DNA of 64,000 nucleotides, from assembly GCA_965220385.1 (NCBI GenBank), contig OZ244825.1:186001-250000 (forward strand), read 5' to 3'. Positions 16,943-25,807 of this stretch are shown in pieces. The first letter of the stretch is position 1. Each line of letters opens with the position of its first letter. The notes under the pieces are model-generated. The model searched no databases and was not told the DNA's origin. It was given only the letters and a program-made list of their open reading frames with translations. The DNA comes from PCPOR2b sp965220385. GTDB lineage: Bacteria; Poribacteria; WGA-4E; PCPOR2b. A program made the translations under genes and the position numbers.

Positions 16943-18865
16943 ATGAAGGATGCGAACACGACAACCTCAATTAAGAAACGTGCGGTACTGATCGGCGTGC
17001 TGCTAATCATCGCCAACAGTTACTGGATCGCCTATGTCGAAATGATATGGCATACGGCGCATCTGACGACTGTTTCGCTGTCGGTCAATGTCATGTTCGC
17101 TGTCCTGATGATTACGTGGCTGAACATAATCGTCCGCCAAGTTTCGCCAAAGTCTGCGCTCAATCAACAGGACCTTCTCGTTATCTATGCGATGCTTGCG
17201 GTGGGGAGTTGCTTTTCCGGGCACGACGCCATGCCCCGCTTGATGGGACTGATGCCCTACGCCTTCCGTTTTGCCACCCCTGAAAACGACTGGGCGGCGC
17301 TGCTGTTCCACCACCTGCCAGATTGGTTGATTATCTCCGACCCGAAGACCGTCAACGATTTCTACGAAGGGAATGTCAATTTCTTTGCGGACGGCTACGT
17401 GTGGTATTGGGTGACGCCCATCCTATCATGGTCGATCGTCATCTTCTCATTGATGCTCATCTTCCTCTGCCTAACATCGCTCATCAGGAGGCAGTGGGTT
17501 GACCGTGAGAAATTGGCGTATCCGATTATCCAAATTCCCCTCGAAATCACAGCCGACTCTGGGGGTATCTTCAGGAATCGTGTCCTGTGGATCGGTTTTG
17601 GTCTCGCTTTCGGGATTGACCTGTGGAACGGGATCGCATTTTTCTTCCCCATCCTCCCGTCTCTGCCCATTAATGATCGTACCAGAAACGTCTTCAGTTT
17701 TTCACAGAAACCGTGGAATGCGATGGGCAGTACCTCTTTCTATTTCCACCCGTATCTCATCGGTCTCTCTTTTGTCCTTCCCTTGGACCTCTCTTTTTCA
17801 TGCACCTTTTTCTACCTTTTGCGGAAGGCACAACTTGTCTTCGGCAGCATGGCGGGTATCAGGAGCATTCCCGGATATCCATTCTTGGGGGAGCAAGGCA
17901 CAGGTGCCCTGTTCGCTTTACTCGCCGTGACCTGTTGGACCGGTAGAAGACACTTTCTGCACGTCCTCGCGCGTGTCATCCGTCCAGATCCAAATGATGA
18001 GTCAAACGAGCCAATCTCTTACCGAGCTGCTGTCGCCACGCTGTTTATCTGTCTCCTTGTGTTGATGGTTTTCTGCATAAAGGGTGGGATGTCGCTTTGG
18101 GGCTATGCCGTTTTCATCGGTCTCTACTTCGCAATCGTTGTCGGATTGGCGCGTATGCGGGCGGAGTTGGGACCTCCAATTCATTCCATCGGCTACATAA
18201 ACCCACAATACATGATGGTCGCTATGTTCGGGACACGCCGCCTAAAACCGGGGAATTTAACGATACTCTCGTTGATGAACTGGATGAGTGGTGCCGGGTT
18301 TCGTACCCACCCGATACCCGACCAACTGGAGTCCTTCAAGCTGGCAGAACGAACCAACATCAGAAACCGAACCATGTTCATTGTGCTAATCATTGCCAGT
18401 ATCGTTGGCATTGAATCCAGCCTCATCCTTTACCCATACACAATCTACAAAACAGGGGTTGCAGCAGGATCTGAACAGATTCATGCTGGCGGTGCGGGAA
18501 CCTACAACTATCTCTCCGGGTGGTTGGTCAATCCCAAGCCAACCAACTGGTTGTCAATGGGTGTCCTCGGATCTGCTTTTTTCGTGAACCTCGGTATAAT
18601 GTTTCTGCGTGCCCGTTTCGTTTGGTGTCCACTCCACCCCGCAGGCTACGTTATCGGTCTTGCACCCGGCACAACGGATATGATCTGGTTCCCTGTAGCG
18701 ATCGCAATGACTACCAAGTGGCTGCTGATCAGGCACGGCGGCATCAAAGCATATCGTGCCGCGATTCCCTTCTTCGTAGGTCTGGTACTCGGCGAAGCGG
18801 TGATGGGATGCTTCTGGCCCATCTTGAGCCTCATACTCACCTCCTCCGTGTATAGCTGGTGGTAA
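16943..18865 (+). CDS. DUF6785-like multi-spanning membrane protein
   Basis: 640 residues with about 12-14 hydrophobic segments spread over the whole length (for example VLIGVLLIIANSYWIAYVEM near the start, then VTPILSWSIVIFSLMLIFL). Conserved-looking loops include CFSGHDAMPRLMG, RREW-like RRQWVDREKLAYPI, RAELGPPIHSIGYINPQYM and HPIPDQLESFKLAERT. The pattern matches the DUF6785/DUF6784 proteins, distantly reminiscent of oligopeptide transporters; the substrate is unknown. It starts 33 bases after the preceding terminator with only a weak ribosome-binding site, so transcription may begin inside that gap. Inner-membrane transport is the likely role (inference). Confidence 0.7.
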   Translation: MKDANTTTSIKKRAVLIGVLLIIANSYWIAYVEMIWHTAHLTTVSLSVNVMFAVLMITWLNIIVRQVSPKSALNQQDLLVIYAMLAVGSCFSGHDAMPRLMGLMPYAFRFATPENDWAALLFHHLPDWLIISDPKTVNDFYEGNVNFFADGYVWYWVTPILSWSIVIFSLMLIFLCLTSLIRRQWVDREKLAYPIIQIPLEITADSGGIFRNRVLWIGFGLAFGIDLWNGIAFFFPILPSLPINDRTRNVFSFSQKPWNAMGSTSFYFHPYLIGLSFVLPLDLSFSCTFFYLLRKAQLVFGSMAGIRSIPGYPFLGEQGTGALFALLAVTCWTGRRHFLHVLARVIRPDPNDESNEPISYRAAVATLFICLLVLMVFCIKGGMSLWGYAVFIGLYFAIVVGLARMRAELGPPIHSIGYINPQYMMVAMFGTRRLKPGNLTILSLMNWMSGAGFRTHPIPDQLESFKLAERTNIRNRTMFIVLIIASIVGIESSLILYPYTIYKTGVAAGSEQIHAGGAGTYNYLSGWLVNPKPTNWLSMGVLGSAFFVNLGIMFLRARFVWCPLHPAGYVIGLAPGTTDMIWFPVAIAMTTKWLLIRHGGIKAYRAAIPFFVGLVLGEAVMGCFWPILSLILTSSVYSWW

Positions 18866-19048
18866 TGGTGGTATATACTGCTTCACCTTCGGAAATCTCA
18901 TTCGCAAGCTGCTACGGTGTGCTGATATTTAACAACGCGTAGGTTGGGTTGAACGGTAAAAGCGAATCCCTATCAAACACAATAGAAGCTGCGCTTTTCA
19001 ATAGCACCCTCTTATCGGATAGCTAAAGTGAAACCCAACGCCGTACCC

Positions 19049-19164
19049 GTAGGTCGGGCATCCCCGATAAGATCGGGATCCAAAGCGACTTGCCTGACCC
19101 TTCCGCTTGGTCCTATACCGATAGATAACCTGTAGGTCGAGATTCATATCTCGACACTAAGCTG
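19049..19164. repeat. Hairpin-cassette mosaic in the 18866-19187 gap
   Basis: The 320-base gap has no gene. It holds CCCGAT-aag-ATCGGG (19063-19077) and GTCGAGAT-tcat-ATCTCGAC (19136-19155). The latter, with its flanks (TGTAG before, ACACT after), recurs letter for letter at 48502-48521. Confidence 0.6.
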
Positions 19165-19187
19165 CGATACCGGAAGATCCGTGCCTT

Positions 19188-19907
19188 ATGAAGCTGAGCG
19201 TTTTGATGCCAGTCTACAATGAGAGGGGAACACTTGCGGAGATTGTTGCCCGTGTACTCAAACAGCGAATTAAAGGGGTCGATTCCGTTCAACTCGTGAT
19301 TGTAGATGACGCGTCAACCGACGGTTCTACCGAAATTATTGAACAATTAGCCGGTAATTATCAGCAAATTGAGCCTATCTTTCAAAAAAAGAACTGCGGC
19401 AAGGGTGCCGCAATCCGCGAGGCGATTGAAGTCGCTTCTGGTGACATAGCCATCATCCAAGATGCGGATCTCGAATACAATCCAGATGATTTCCAGCTAA
19501 TATTAACTCCCATTCTTCAAGGTGATGCGGACGTGGTTTATGGATCCCGCTTTATGATAAGGGGAAGAGGGAAAGATCGATACTCCAAACATGCTTTAGG
19601 CAACAGATTTCTGACATTCTTGAGTAGCAGATTCACAAACCTCAATCTGACGGACATGGAAACCTGCTATAAAGCGTTTCGCCTACAAGCCCTGAAGACA
19701 ATTCCGTTACGGTCAAACCGTTTTGGGGTTGAACCGGAAATCACAGCGAAAATTGCCAAGCGGAAATTACGCTTCCACGAAGTTCCCATCAGTTATCACG
19801 CTCGCACCTATGCCGAAGGGAAAAAGATTAAATGGAAAGATGGGGTTGTTGCAATCTACATCATTCTGAAATATTGGTTTATTGACGATAGCCTTAAAGA
19901 AGATTAA
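19188..19907 (+). CDS. GT2 glycosyltransferase, polyprenyl-phosphate-sugar synthase type
   Basis: 239 residues, the length of the DPM1-like single-domain GT2 enzymes. These transfer a hexose from a nucleotide sugar to a lipid phosphate on the cytoplasmic side of the membrane. Visible motifs are LMPVYNERGT (N-terminal strand), VDDASTDGS (nucleotide site), the D-x-D-like IIQDADLEYNPDD, YGSRF and the acceptor-side region DMETCYKAFR. No membrane segment is present. The product could feed cell-surface glycan assembly. It stands alone between repeat DNA and the threonine-synthase-like gene. Confidence 0.85.
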   Translation: MKLSVLMPVYNERGTLAEIVARVLKQRIKGVDSVQLVIVDDASTDGSTEIIEQLAGNYQQIEPIFQKKNCGKGAAIREAIEVASGDIAIIQDADLEYNPDDFQLILTPILQGDADVVYGSRFMIRGRGKDRYSKHALGNRFLTFLSSRFTNLNLTDMETCYKAFRLQALKTIPLRSNRFGVEPEITAKIAKRKLRFHEVPISYHARTYAEGKKIKWKDGVVAIYIILKYWFIDDSLKED

Positions 19908-20066
19908 CCACGATTATAGTGAATTAGAGAAATAAGTATACATTCAAAGTAGATAGTTTTTTGTGCCACGATCTGTTAGATTGTGATCCTAAGCCGCAAA
20001 CTAACAGTTTGCGCTACAAAGGAAGGCTCACTTAAAAAGAAAGCGCGAACAGCACGGAAGAGGAAA

Positions 20067-21194
20067 ATGATCGAATATATCTGCGAGGGATGCAACACAA
20101 CATATCCTATTGAGGGGCTCCGATACAAATGTGATTGTGGTCAACCACTTAATATGAAAAAAACAGAGACCGGATTTTCAGTTGATCAGGTCTCCATGGG
20201 GGACAGCACACTCTGGCGTTATTGCGATGCCCTTCCGATTTCCGATGAGAAGTCGATAATATCGCTTGGTGAGGGGATGACGCCGCTTGTCTCCTTCGAT
20301 AACCCGATGCACGACCATCGGCTGAAGCTAGATTTTGTCTGTCCGACCGGTTCATACAAAGATCGCGGGGCGGCTGTCCTGTTATCTAAGGTTAAGGAAC
20401 TTGGCGTTCAGGAGGTGGTCGAAGATTCATCCGGGAATGCGGGGGCAGCGATTGCGGCATATAGTGCGAAAGCGGGAATTGACTGTACAATCTACTGCCC
20501 GTCATCCACATCAAAAGGCAAGCTCGCCCAGATCTCGATGTACGGCGCAAGATTAAAACTAATCGAAGGGAATCGCGCTGCGACGACGCAGGCTGTCTTG
20601 GAAGCAGCGGAAACCACCTACTACGCATCACACAACTGGAATCCCTTCTTCTTGGAAGGCACCAAAACTATCGCCTTCGAGATCGCGGAGCAACTCGGCT
20701 GGCAAGTGCCGGACCACATCATCTGTCCGATCGGGTTTGGAAGCGTCTATATGGGCTTGCATCTTGGATTTAGAGAACTTCAGGGGCAAAGGATTATCAC
20801 CAAAATTCCCCGTTTACTCGGGGTTCAATCCGCTGCGTGCTGTCCAATCTACAAGGCTTATGCTGAAAACAGGTCGCAGATTGAAAGGTCGCCCCAGACT
20901 CATGAGACTCTTGCAGAAGGCATTGTATCGGAAGCACCGATCCGCGGGGATACCATTATAGGGGCACTCCGCGAAACCAACGGCGCGGTCACCACCGTTG
21001 ATGAGGGGGAAATCGAGATTGGGATTAAGGTGCTCGCTTCAAAAGGCATCTATGTCGAACCCACCTCTGCTGTTATTGTCAAAGCCTTTGATAAGTTCGT
21101 GGAATCGGGGATTATCGGTGCAGGAGATGTTACCGTTTCCATTCTGACAGGTTCAGGTTTGAAAGCAACCGATAAACTGATGAAAATCGCGTGA
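20067..21194 (+). CDS. PLP-dependent threonine-synthase-like enzyme with zinc ribbon
   Basis: 375 residues, fold-type II PLP enzyme. The N-terminus has a zinc ribbon (C6-x2-C9, C22-x-C24), as in archaeal-type ThrC. The PLP lysine is Lys98 in TGSYKDRG. SSGNAGAA supplies the phosphate-binding Asn loop, and ILTGSGLK closes the C-terminal PLP site. ThrC converts O-phosphohomoserine to threonine. Related enzymes act on other beta/gamma-substituted amino acids, so the reaction is likely but not certain. AGAGGAAA precedes the ATG; the longer frame from 19983 contains a hairpin repeat (CGCAAACT-aac-AGTTTGCG) and is not coding. It lies 21 bases before the SDR gene. Confidence 0.8.
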   Translation: MIEYICEGCNTTYPIEGLRYKCDCGQPLNMKKTETGFSVDQVSMGDSTLWRYCDALPISDEKSIISLGEGMTPLVSFDNPMHDHRLKLDFVCPTGSYKDRGAAVLLSKVKELGVQEVVEDSSGNAGAAIAAYSAKAGIDCTIYCPSSTSKGKLAQISMYGARLKLIEGNRAATTQAVLEAAETTYYASHNWNPFFLEGTKTIAFEIAEQLGWQVPDHIICPIGFGSVYMGLHLGFRELQGQRIITKIPRLLGVQSAACCPIYKAYAENRSQIERSPQTHETLAEGIVSEAPIRGDTIIGALRETNGAVTTVDEGEIEIGIKVLASKGIYVEPTSAVIVKAFDKFVESGIIGAGDVTVSILTGSGLKATDKLMKIA

Positions 21195-21215
21195 GAGCAT
21201 ACGAGGAGATTCGCA

Positions 21216-21980
21216 ATGGAACAATCCAAAGGGAGACTTCAGGATCAGGTGGCGGTTGTTACCGGTGCCGCGCAGGGGATGGGTGCAGCGATTGCCGGTC
21301 GTCTGGCAGCGGAAGGCGCGAAAGTTGTCTTGAGTGACATCAATCTGCAAAAGGTCGTGACCGTCGCTGAGAGAATAAACGCCGCCGCTAACAGCAGTGT
21401 GCTAGCGATGAAAACGGATGTCACGAAAGAGGACGAAGTCGCTGAAATGGTCGAAACGACTATCCAACACTACGAGACAGTCCATATTCTGGTCAACAAT
21501 GCGGGCATCCTCTACCCAACCCGGATTGATAACGTCACCAAAGCCGAGTGGGATGAGGTCCTTGATGTCAACCTGAACGGTAGCTTTCTTTGTTCAAAGG
21601 CGGTGCTACCAATTATGAAGGCAAATAAATTCGGTCGCATTGTCAATATGTCTTCATCGGCAGGGAGAAGCGTCAGCACCCTCGGCGGTGTGCATTACAC
21701 CGCTGCCAAAGCGGGTGTCCTCGGCTTGACGCGGGGGATGGCGAAAGAGGTCGCCCCCTTTGGTATCACCGTCAATGCGATCTGCCCCGGACTAATCGAC
21801 ACCGAGATGGCGCGGGAGAACTGTTCCCCTGAGCAATTACGCGCTTATGAAGAAAGTTTTCCAATTCCCAGATTGGGAACCCCCGACGAAGTGGCACAAC
21901 TTATAGTCTTTCTAGCGACAGATGCGGCGTATATCACAGGAGCATCTATTGATATCAACGGCGGCGATTTGATGATGTAA
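21216..21980 (+). CDS. Short-chain dehydrogenase/reductase (FabG-like)
   Basis: 254-residue classical SDR. The cofactor motif is TGAAQGMG (16-23). NNAG lies at 95-98, and the catalytic Ser148, Tyr161 and Lys165 (YTAAK) are all present, so it should be active. The C-terminal segment (DEVAQLIVFLATDAAYITGASIDINGG split over the last 40 residues) is FabG-like. The gene sits between the threonine-synthase-like gene and kbl with short gaps. It may therefore oxidise threonine to 2-amino-3-ketobutyrate in place of the usual Tdh, although SDRs of this kind have many substrates. Confidence 0.85.
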   Translation: MEQSKGRLQDQVAVVTGAAQGMGAAIAGRLAAEGAKVVLSDINLQKVVTVAERINAAANSSVLAMKTDVTKEDEVAEMVETTIQHYETVHILVNNAGILYPTRIDNVTKAEWDEVLDVNLNGSFLCSKAVLPIMKANKFGRIVNMSSSAGRSVSTLGGVHYTAAKAGVLGLTRGMAKEVAPFGITVNAICPGLIDTEMARENCSPEQLRAYEESFPIPRLGTPDEVAQLIVFLATDAAYITGASIDINGGDLMM

Positions 21981-22016
21981 ACGATAGGATCGCCTATCGA
22001 GATGGAGGGAAACGGA

Positions 22017-23201
22017 ATGATTGGTAGGATGAAATCTCATTTGAAGACGCTGCTCGGAGAAATCGAAGAGAGCGGATTGTATAAAAGGGAGCGGATCATC
22101 ACCAGCCCACAGCAGGCACGCATCAATGTCCAGACCGGTGAAACGGTTCTCAATATGTGCGCCAATAACTATCTGGGGTTGTCAAACCACCCGGCGATCG
22201 TCGAAGCAGCAAAGGAGGGTATAGATCAGTGGGGGCATGGGCTGTCGTCCGTGCGTTTTATCTGCGGGACCCAAGCAATCCACACGACGCTCGAAAAGAA
22301 AATCTCTGAATTCCTTGAAACGGAGGACACAATCCTTTATACCTCCTGTTTCGACGCAAACGCCGGACTATTTGAGACACTCCTTACTGAGGAGGATGCA
22401 ATCCTCAGCGACGAACTGAATCACGCAAGCATCATCGACGGGGTCCGATTATGCAAAGCGAAACGCTTCCGATTCAAGAATTCCGACATGAGTGATCTGG
22501 AGGCTAAACTCAAGGACGCGCAGGACTCACGCTTCCGCCTGATCGCAACGGACGGTGTATTCTCTATGGACGGCACCATCGCCAACCTACAGGATCTCTG
22601 CGACCTTGCGGACAGATATGATGCGCTGGTCATGATCGACGATTCGCACTCAACGGGGTTTATGGGCAAAACGGGGAAAGGCACACACGAATACCGTGAC
22701 GTTATCGGCAGGATCGACATCATCACCAGTACGCTCGGAAAGGCGCTTGGCGGCGCCAGCGGCGGGTTCACAACCGGCAGAAGTGAAATTATTGATATGC
22801 TGCGCCAACGTTCACGTCCCTATCTGTTTTCCAACACCGTCGCTCCCAGTATCGTCAGTGCGTCCCTGAAAGCGCTTGAGATGGTAACAGCGTCCACCGC
22901 CCTGCGAGACAAGTTAGAGGAGAATACCCGCTATTTCCGATCCAGAATGGCGGAAGTGGGATTTGACATTCCGTCCGGGGACCATCCCATCGTACCGATT
23001 ATGCTTGGTGAGGCAAGATTGGCGCAACAGATGGCTGCACGGCTCCTCGAAAAAGGGGTGTACGTAATCGGCTTCTTCTATCCTGTCGTTCCTCAAGGTA
23101 CGGCGCGCATCCGGACCCAAATCTCCGCTGCACATTCGATCGAAGATCTCGATTTCGCGGTCAAAATGTTCGCCGAAGTTAAGGGAGAGTTTGGTGTATA
23201 G
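22017..23201 (+). CDS. kbl: 2-amino-3-ketobutyrate CoA ligase (glycine C-acetyltransferase)
   Basis: 394 residues, close to E. coli Kbl (398). It is a PLP enzyme of the alpha-oxoamine synthase family that splits 2-amino-3-ketobutyrate with CoA to glycine and acetyl-CoA. Landmarks are NNYLGLSNHP, GLSSVRFICGTQ, DDSHSTGFMG (Asp208, His211) and the Schiff-base lysine Lys242 in TSTLGKALGG. The ATG at 22017 has GGAGGG 7 bases upstream; an ATG at 22002 overlaps that site. It lies 36 bases after the SDR gene in a probable operon, completing threonine breakdown. Paralogous AONS/BioF are less likely given the motif set. Confidence 0.9.
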   Translation: MIGRMKSHLKTLLGEIEESGLYKRERIITSPQQARINVQTGETVLNMCANNYLGLSNHPAIVEAAKEGIDQWGHGLSSVRFICGTQAIHTTLEKKISEFLETEDTILYTSCFDANAGLFETLLTEEDAILSDELNHASIIDGVRLCKAKRFRFKNSDMSDLEAKLKDAQDSRFRLIATDGVFSMDGTIANLQDLCDLADRYDALVMIDDSHSTGFMGKTGKGTHEYRDVIGRIDIITSTLGKALGGASGGFTTGRSEIIDMLRQRSRPYLFSNTVAPSIVSASLKALEMVTASTALRDKLEENTRYFRSRMAEVGFDIPSGDHPIVPIMLGEARLAQQMAARLLEKGVYVIGFFYPVVPQGTARIRTQISAAHSIEDLDFAVKMFAEVKGEFGV

Positions 23202-23288
23202 ACGCTACAGACGTCACCTGCTTCTCCTGATCTGTTTTATCTCAGTTCTGTTGTTATAGGCTTAGGTCGATGGAATATCCCAATGATC

Positions 23289-23318
23289 TTGCTTTTTCAA
23301 CCTCCTTCGGGGTATACT
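23289..23318 (+). promoter_or_regulatory. mazEF promoter
   Basis: TTGCTT (23289-23294), 18-base spacer, TATACT (23313-23318). A second TATAC follows 11 bases on (TATACT, then TATACA). This could be part of an antitoxin-binding operator, as MazE-MazF complexes usually repress their own promoter. Confidence 0.5.
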
Positions 23319-23354
23319 TAGGATATACATTTAACACCTTTGAGAGGGGTAGCT

Positions 23355-23603
23355 ATGTTGAGTAAAGTTCAGAAATGGGGAAATAGCCAAGGGCTTCGGT
23401 TGACAAAGGCTCTGCTCCAAGAGGTCCAGATCCATGTGGGCGATGAGGTTAATGTTTCGGTGCAGAAAGGGCGGATTATCATTGAACCCGTCACTAAAGT
23501 ACGGGGCAGGTATGATCTGAAGGAATTGGTGTCGAAGATGCCCCAAAAGTATCATGCCGAAGAGTTGGACTGGGGTGAGGCTGCTGGGAAGGAAGTGTGG
23601 TAA
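23355..23603 (+). CDS. mazE: MazE-like antitoxin (AbrB fold)
   Basis: 82 residues. The N-terminal half matches the MazE/AbrB swapped-hairpin DNA-binding domain (VQKWGNSQGLRLTKALL, then VGDEVNVSV). The C-terminal half is acidic and contains the toxin-wrapping region (ELDWGEAAGKEVW). It neutralises the adjacent toxin and probably represses the operon. GAGAGGGG precedes the ATG at 23355. Its stop codon directly abuts the toxin ATG, giving tight translational coupling. Confidence 0.9.
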   Translation: MLSKVQKWGNSQGLRLTKALLQEVQIHVGDEVNVSVQKGRIIIEPVTKVRGRYDLKELVSKMPQKYHAEELDWGEAAGKEVW

Positions 23604-23948
23604 ATGTCCCAATATATTCCCCAAAAAGGAGACTTTGTGGCTTTGACCTTCGACCCGCAGGCAGGACACGAACAACAGGGACGTCGTCCCGCATTGGTGG
23701 TCAGCCGCACGCTCTTTAATAGGCATACTGGACTGGCTATGGTATGTCCAATAACCAACACGCGGCGAGATATTCCATTCCATGTAGCCGTTCCCGACGA
23801 ATCATCCCTTACCGGTTTTATTATGGTTGAACAGATTAAGTCTGTCGATTATGCAAGCCGAAAGGTGAAGTTTATTAAGAAAGCCTCTCAGTCCGTGCTT
23901 GATGAAGTTCTGAGCATTCTCGATGCATGCCTATACGAGCCTGTATAG
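23604..23948 (+). CDS. mazF: MazF-like endoribonuclease toxin
   Basis: 114 residues, the normal length for MazF/PemK. The family pattern is clear: PQKGDFVALTFDPQAGHEQ, RRPALVVSR, MVCPITNTRR, GFIMVEQIKSVDY. The active-site Arg in GRRPALV and the Thr in PIT are present. MazF cleaves single-stranded RNA at short sequences and arrests growth when the antitoxin is lost. It starts on the base after the mazE stop. The pair stands alone between kbl and an amidohydrolase, a common setting for chromosomal toxin-antitoxin modules. Confidence 0.92.
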   Translation: MSQYIPQKGDFVALTFDPQAGHEQQGRRPALVVSRTLFNRHTGLAMVCPITNTRRDIPFHVAVPDESSLTGFIMVEQIKSVDYASRKVKFIKKASQSVLDEVLSILDACLYEPV

Positions 23949-24085
23949 CACGGTGCTGGCACAATTGACAGATAGAATTTGTTTCCGTTTATTACAGATT
24001 GTACAGTTATGACTAGGGCTACACATACATAATCCCAAAGTCATCAAGAGTGTCCCGAAAACCCCGATGTAGAAAGGAAAACACA

Positions 24086-24907
24086 TTGAGAATTATTGAT
24101 CCTCACGTTCATGTTTGGAAAAATGACCCACAATTTCCGTGGGCACCCGAAACAACAACCCCACCGACCGACGATGCTACACCGGAGATGTTACTGGATC
24201 TGATGAACGCTAACGGTGTCGAGAAAACCGTGCTCGTGCAGGTTATTCATTATCGATGGGACAACAGTTACGCCGCGAAGGCAATAAAAGATTATCCCGA
24301 CAAATTCATGGCGGTCTGCCGGGTTAACCCAGAGGATCCCGACGCGCCAGACCATCTGAGTTACTGGGTTGAGGAGCACGGCATCCACGGTGTCCGCCTC
24401 AGCCCGTCTGGCAGTGCTACCGACGATTGGTTCACGGGTCCCTTGATGGATCCAATCTTCAGCCGGGCAGAGGAGCTTGGTGTCCCAATGCTAATTTTGA
24501 CTGGCGTTGATCGGATGCCTGACCTTGCGGCAATCTTAGACCGGCACGGTGACCTCGATGTCTCGATTGATCACATGGCAAGCGCGCCAGTGGATGACCC
24601 CGAAAAGCAGCAGTTACTGCTGGACATGGCGCGATACCCACGGGTGTACGTCAAAATTAGCCACACTTGGTCATCTTCCGATAGCGAATATCCATGGACG
24701 GATACCCACGACCTGGTCAAGAAAGTCTATCAGGCATTCGGCGGCAAGCGCATCATGTGGGGCACGGATTGGCCCGTCTGCTTGCCCAACGCGACTTATG
24801 CACAAACCCTATCCGTTGTGCGAGACGAGATGGACTTCTTCGCACCCGAAGATCGGGAATGGGTACTGGGTAAAACCGCACTCCAGCTCTGGAATTTTGG
24901 TGAGTAG
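24086..24907 (+). CDS. Amidohydrolase-2 family lactonase-like hydrolase, second copy
   Basis: 273 residues, a paralogue of the protein at 8114. H-x-H is in DPHVHVWK. IDHMASAP matches LDHIGGAP of the paralogue, and IMWGTDWPV carries the C-terminal Asp metal ligand, which is Asn in the other copy. The preferred start is TTG at 24086, with AAAGGA 7 bases upstream; the frame is open to 24050. The C-terminal Asp, typical of active members, suggests this copy may have a more canonical metal site than the first. The substrate is probably a sugar lactone (inference). Confidence 0.8.
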   Translation: MRIIDPHVHVWKNDPQFPWAPETTTPPTDDATPEMLLDLMNANGVEKTVLVQVIHYRWDNSYAAKAIKDYPDKFMAVCRVNPEDPDAPDHLSYWVEEHGIHGVRLSPSGSATDDWFTGPLMDPIFSRAEELGVPMLILTGVDRMPDLAAILDRHGDLDVSIDHMASAPVDDPEKQQLLLDMARYPRVYVKISHTWSSSDSEYPWTDTHDLVKKVYQAFGGKRIMWGTDWPVCLPNATYAQTLSVVRDEMDFFAPEDREWVLGKTALQLWNFGE

Positions 24908-25066
24908 CGTCAGTTTTCAAGAGTTCATTGCGCCATGACGAGCAAACGAGGTAATGCCATTTTCCAATTTTCACGTTTCACGTATCACGTTTGATCTTTG
25001 ACCGGGACGCGTATCAGCAGTTACAAAATAGCGCCATTGGCCATTAAGCGGGAGGAGGCATCTACC

Positions 25067-25441
25067 ATGTCATTTTGTCCAGAATGCAGCGCTGAATATA
25101 CCTCAGATGTTTTAATCTGTGCCGATTGTCAAGTTGAATTAGAGCCAGAACGCCTGCCAGAGGACACCGTTGAGTACATTGATTGGGAGGTTATCCAAGA
25201 GATCCCCAACGAATTTGTCGGCAACCTAATTAAGGGAGTGCTGGAGGGTGAAGGAATTGATGCGGTGGTACGTCCGCACGAGATCTCCGCGCTCGGGGGC
25301 ATTCGGCTCGAATCCGAATGGGGCGAGCTTCTTGTTCAGTCTGATCAGGTACAAGATGCGAAAAGCATTATTGAAGATCACCTTGCGAGCTTGCCCGACG
25401 ACGCCCTCGAAAATAGTGACGCGGATCCGGAAGCGACGTAA
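25067..25441 (+). CDS. Zinc-ribbon plus DUF2007 protein
   Basis: 124 residues. The N-terminus is a zinc ribbon (CPECSAEY, then CADCQ), and the remainder matches DUF2007, a small ferredoxin-like domain often called a putative signal-transducing protein (WEVIQEIPNEFVGNLIKGVL, then LLVQSDQVQDAKSIIEDHL). GGAGGAGG precedes the ATG at 25067, so the longer frame from 24998 is not needed. Cytoplasmic; actual role unknown. It is a stand-alone gene between the amidohydrolase and the porV-like gene. Confidence 0.8.
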   Translation: MSFCPECSAEYTSDVLICADCQVELEPERLPEDTVEYIDWEVIQEIPNEFVGNLIKGVLEGEGIDAVVRPHEISALGGIRLESEWGELLVQSDQVQDAKSIIEDHLASLPDDALENSDADPEAT

Positions 25442-25719
25442 CACTACATTGGTTGAATCACTCACCCACGCCACTTGCGTTAGGGATCATAGGGCTATTA
25501 AGTTTTCCATTTTGGGTCACGCCTGCTACCCGTAGGGCAGGCCAATCGGTATCTCTTCATTACGCGTTCTACCCTTACTCTGTAGGCGGGGCAGTTGCCG
25601 CGTGTATCTTTTATCCGTGTGATTCAGACTGCTTTGGGGCCCACCTGTCCAGATTATCGGGGATCTATCGAGGCAATAATATGGGAGCTTAACTGACCCT
25701 GTGGGTGCCAAGATTTATA
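25442..25719. other. Gap upstream of the porV-like gene, no gene seen
   Basis: The gap 25442-25807 holds no convincing gene. It ends in the strong promoter at 25720. Phrases such as CCCGTAGGGCAGGCC belong to the dispersed-repeat vocabulary of this genome but form no clear hairpin here. Confidence 0.4.
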
Positions 25720-25748
25720 TTGACAAAGCCGCCCCGATTCGCTATAAT
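25720..25748 (+). promoter_or_regulatory. Consensus sigma-70 promoter for the porV-like gene
   Basis: TTGACA (25720-25725), exactly 17 bases, TATAAT (25743-25748): a full match to the consensus, implying strong constitutive transcription. The start codon is about 55 bases downstream of the expected +1. Confidence 0.85.
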
Positions 25749-25807
25749 GCTTCCAACCTTTTTTGGGTGAAATCACTCATTTTGTATGCTTCAATTAGGA
25801 GAATCGT

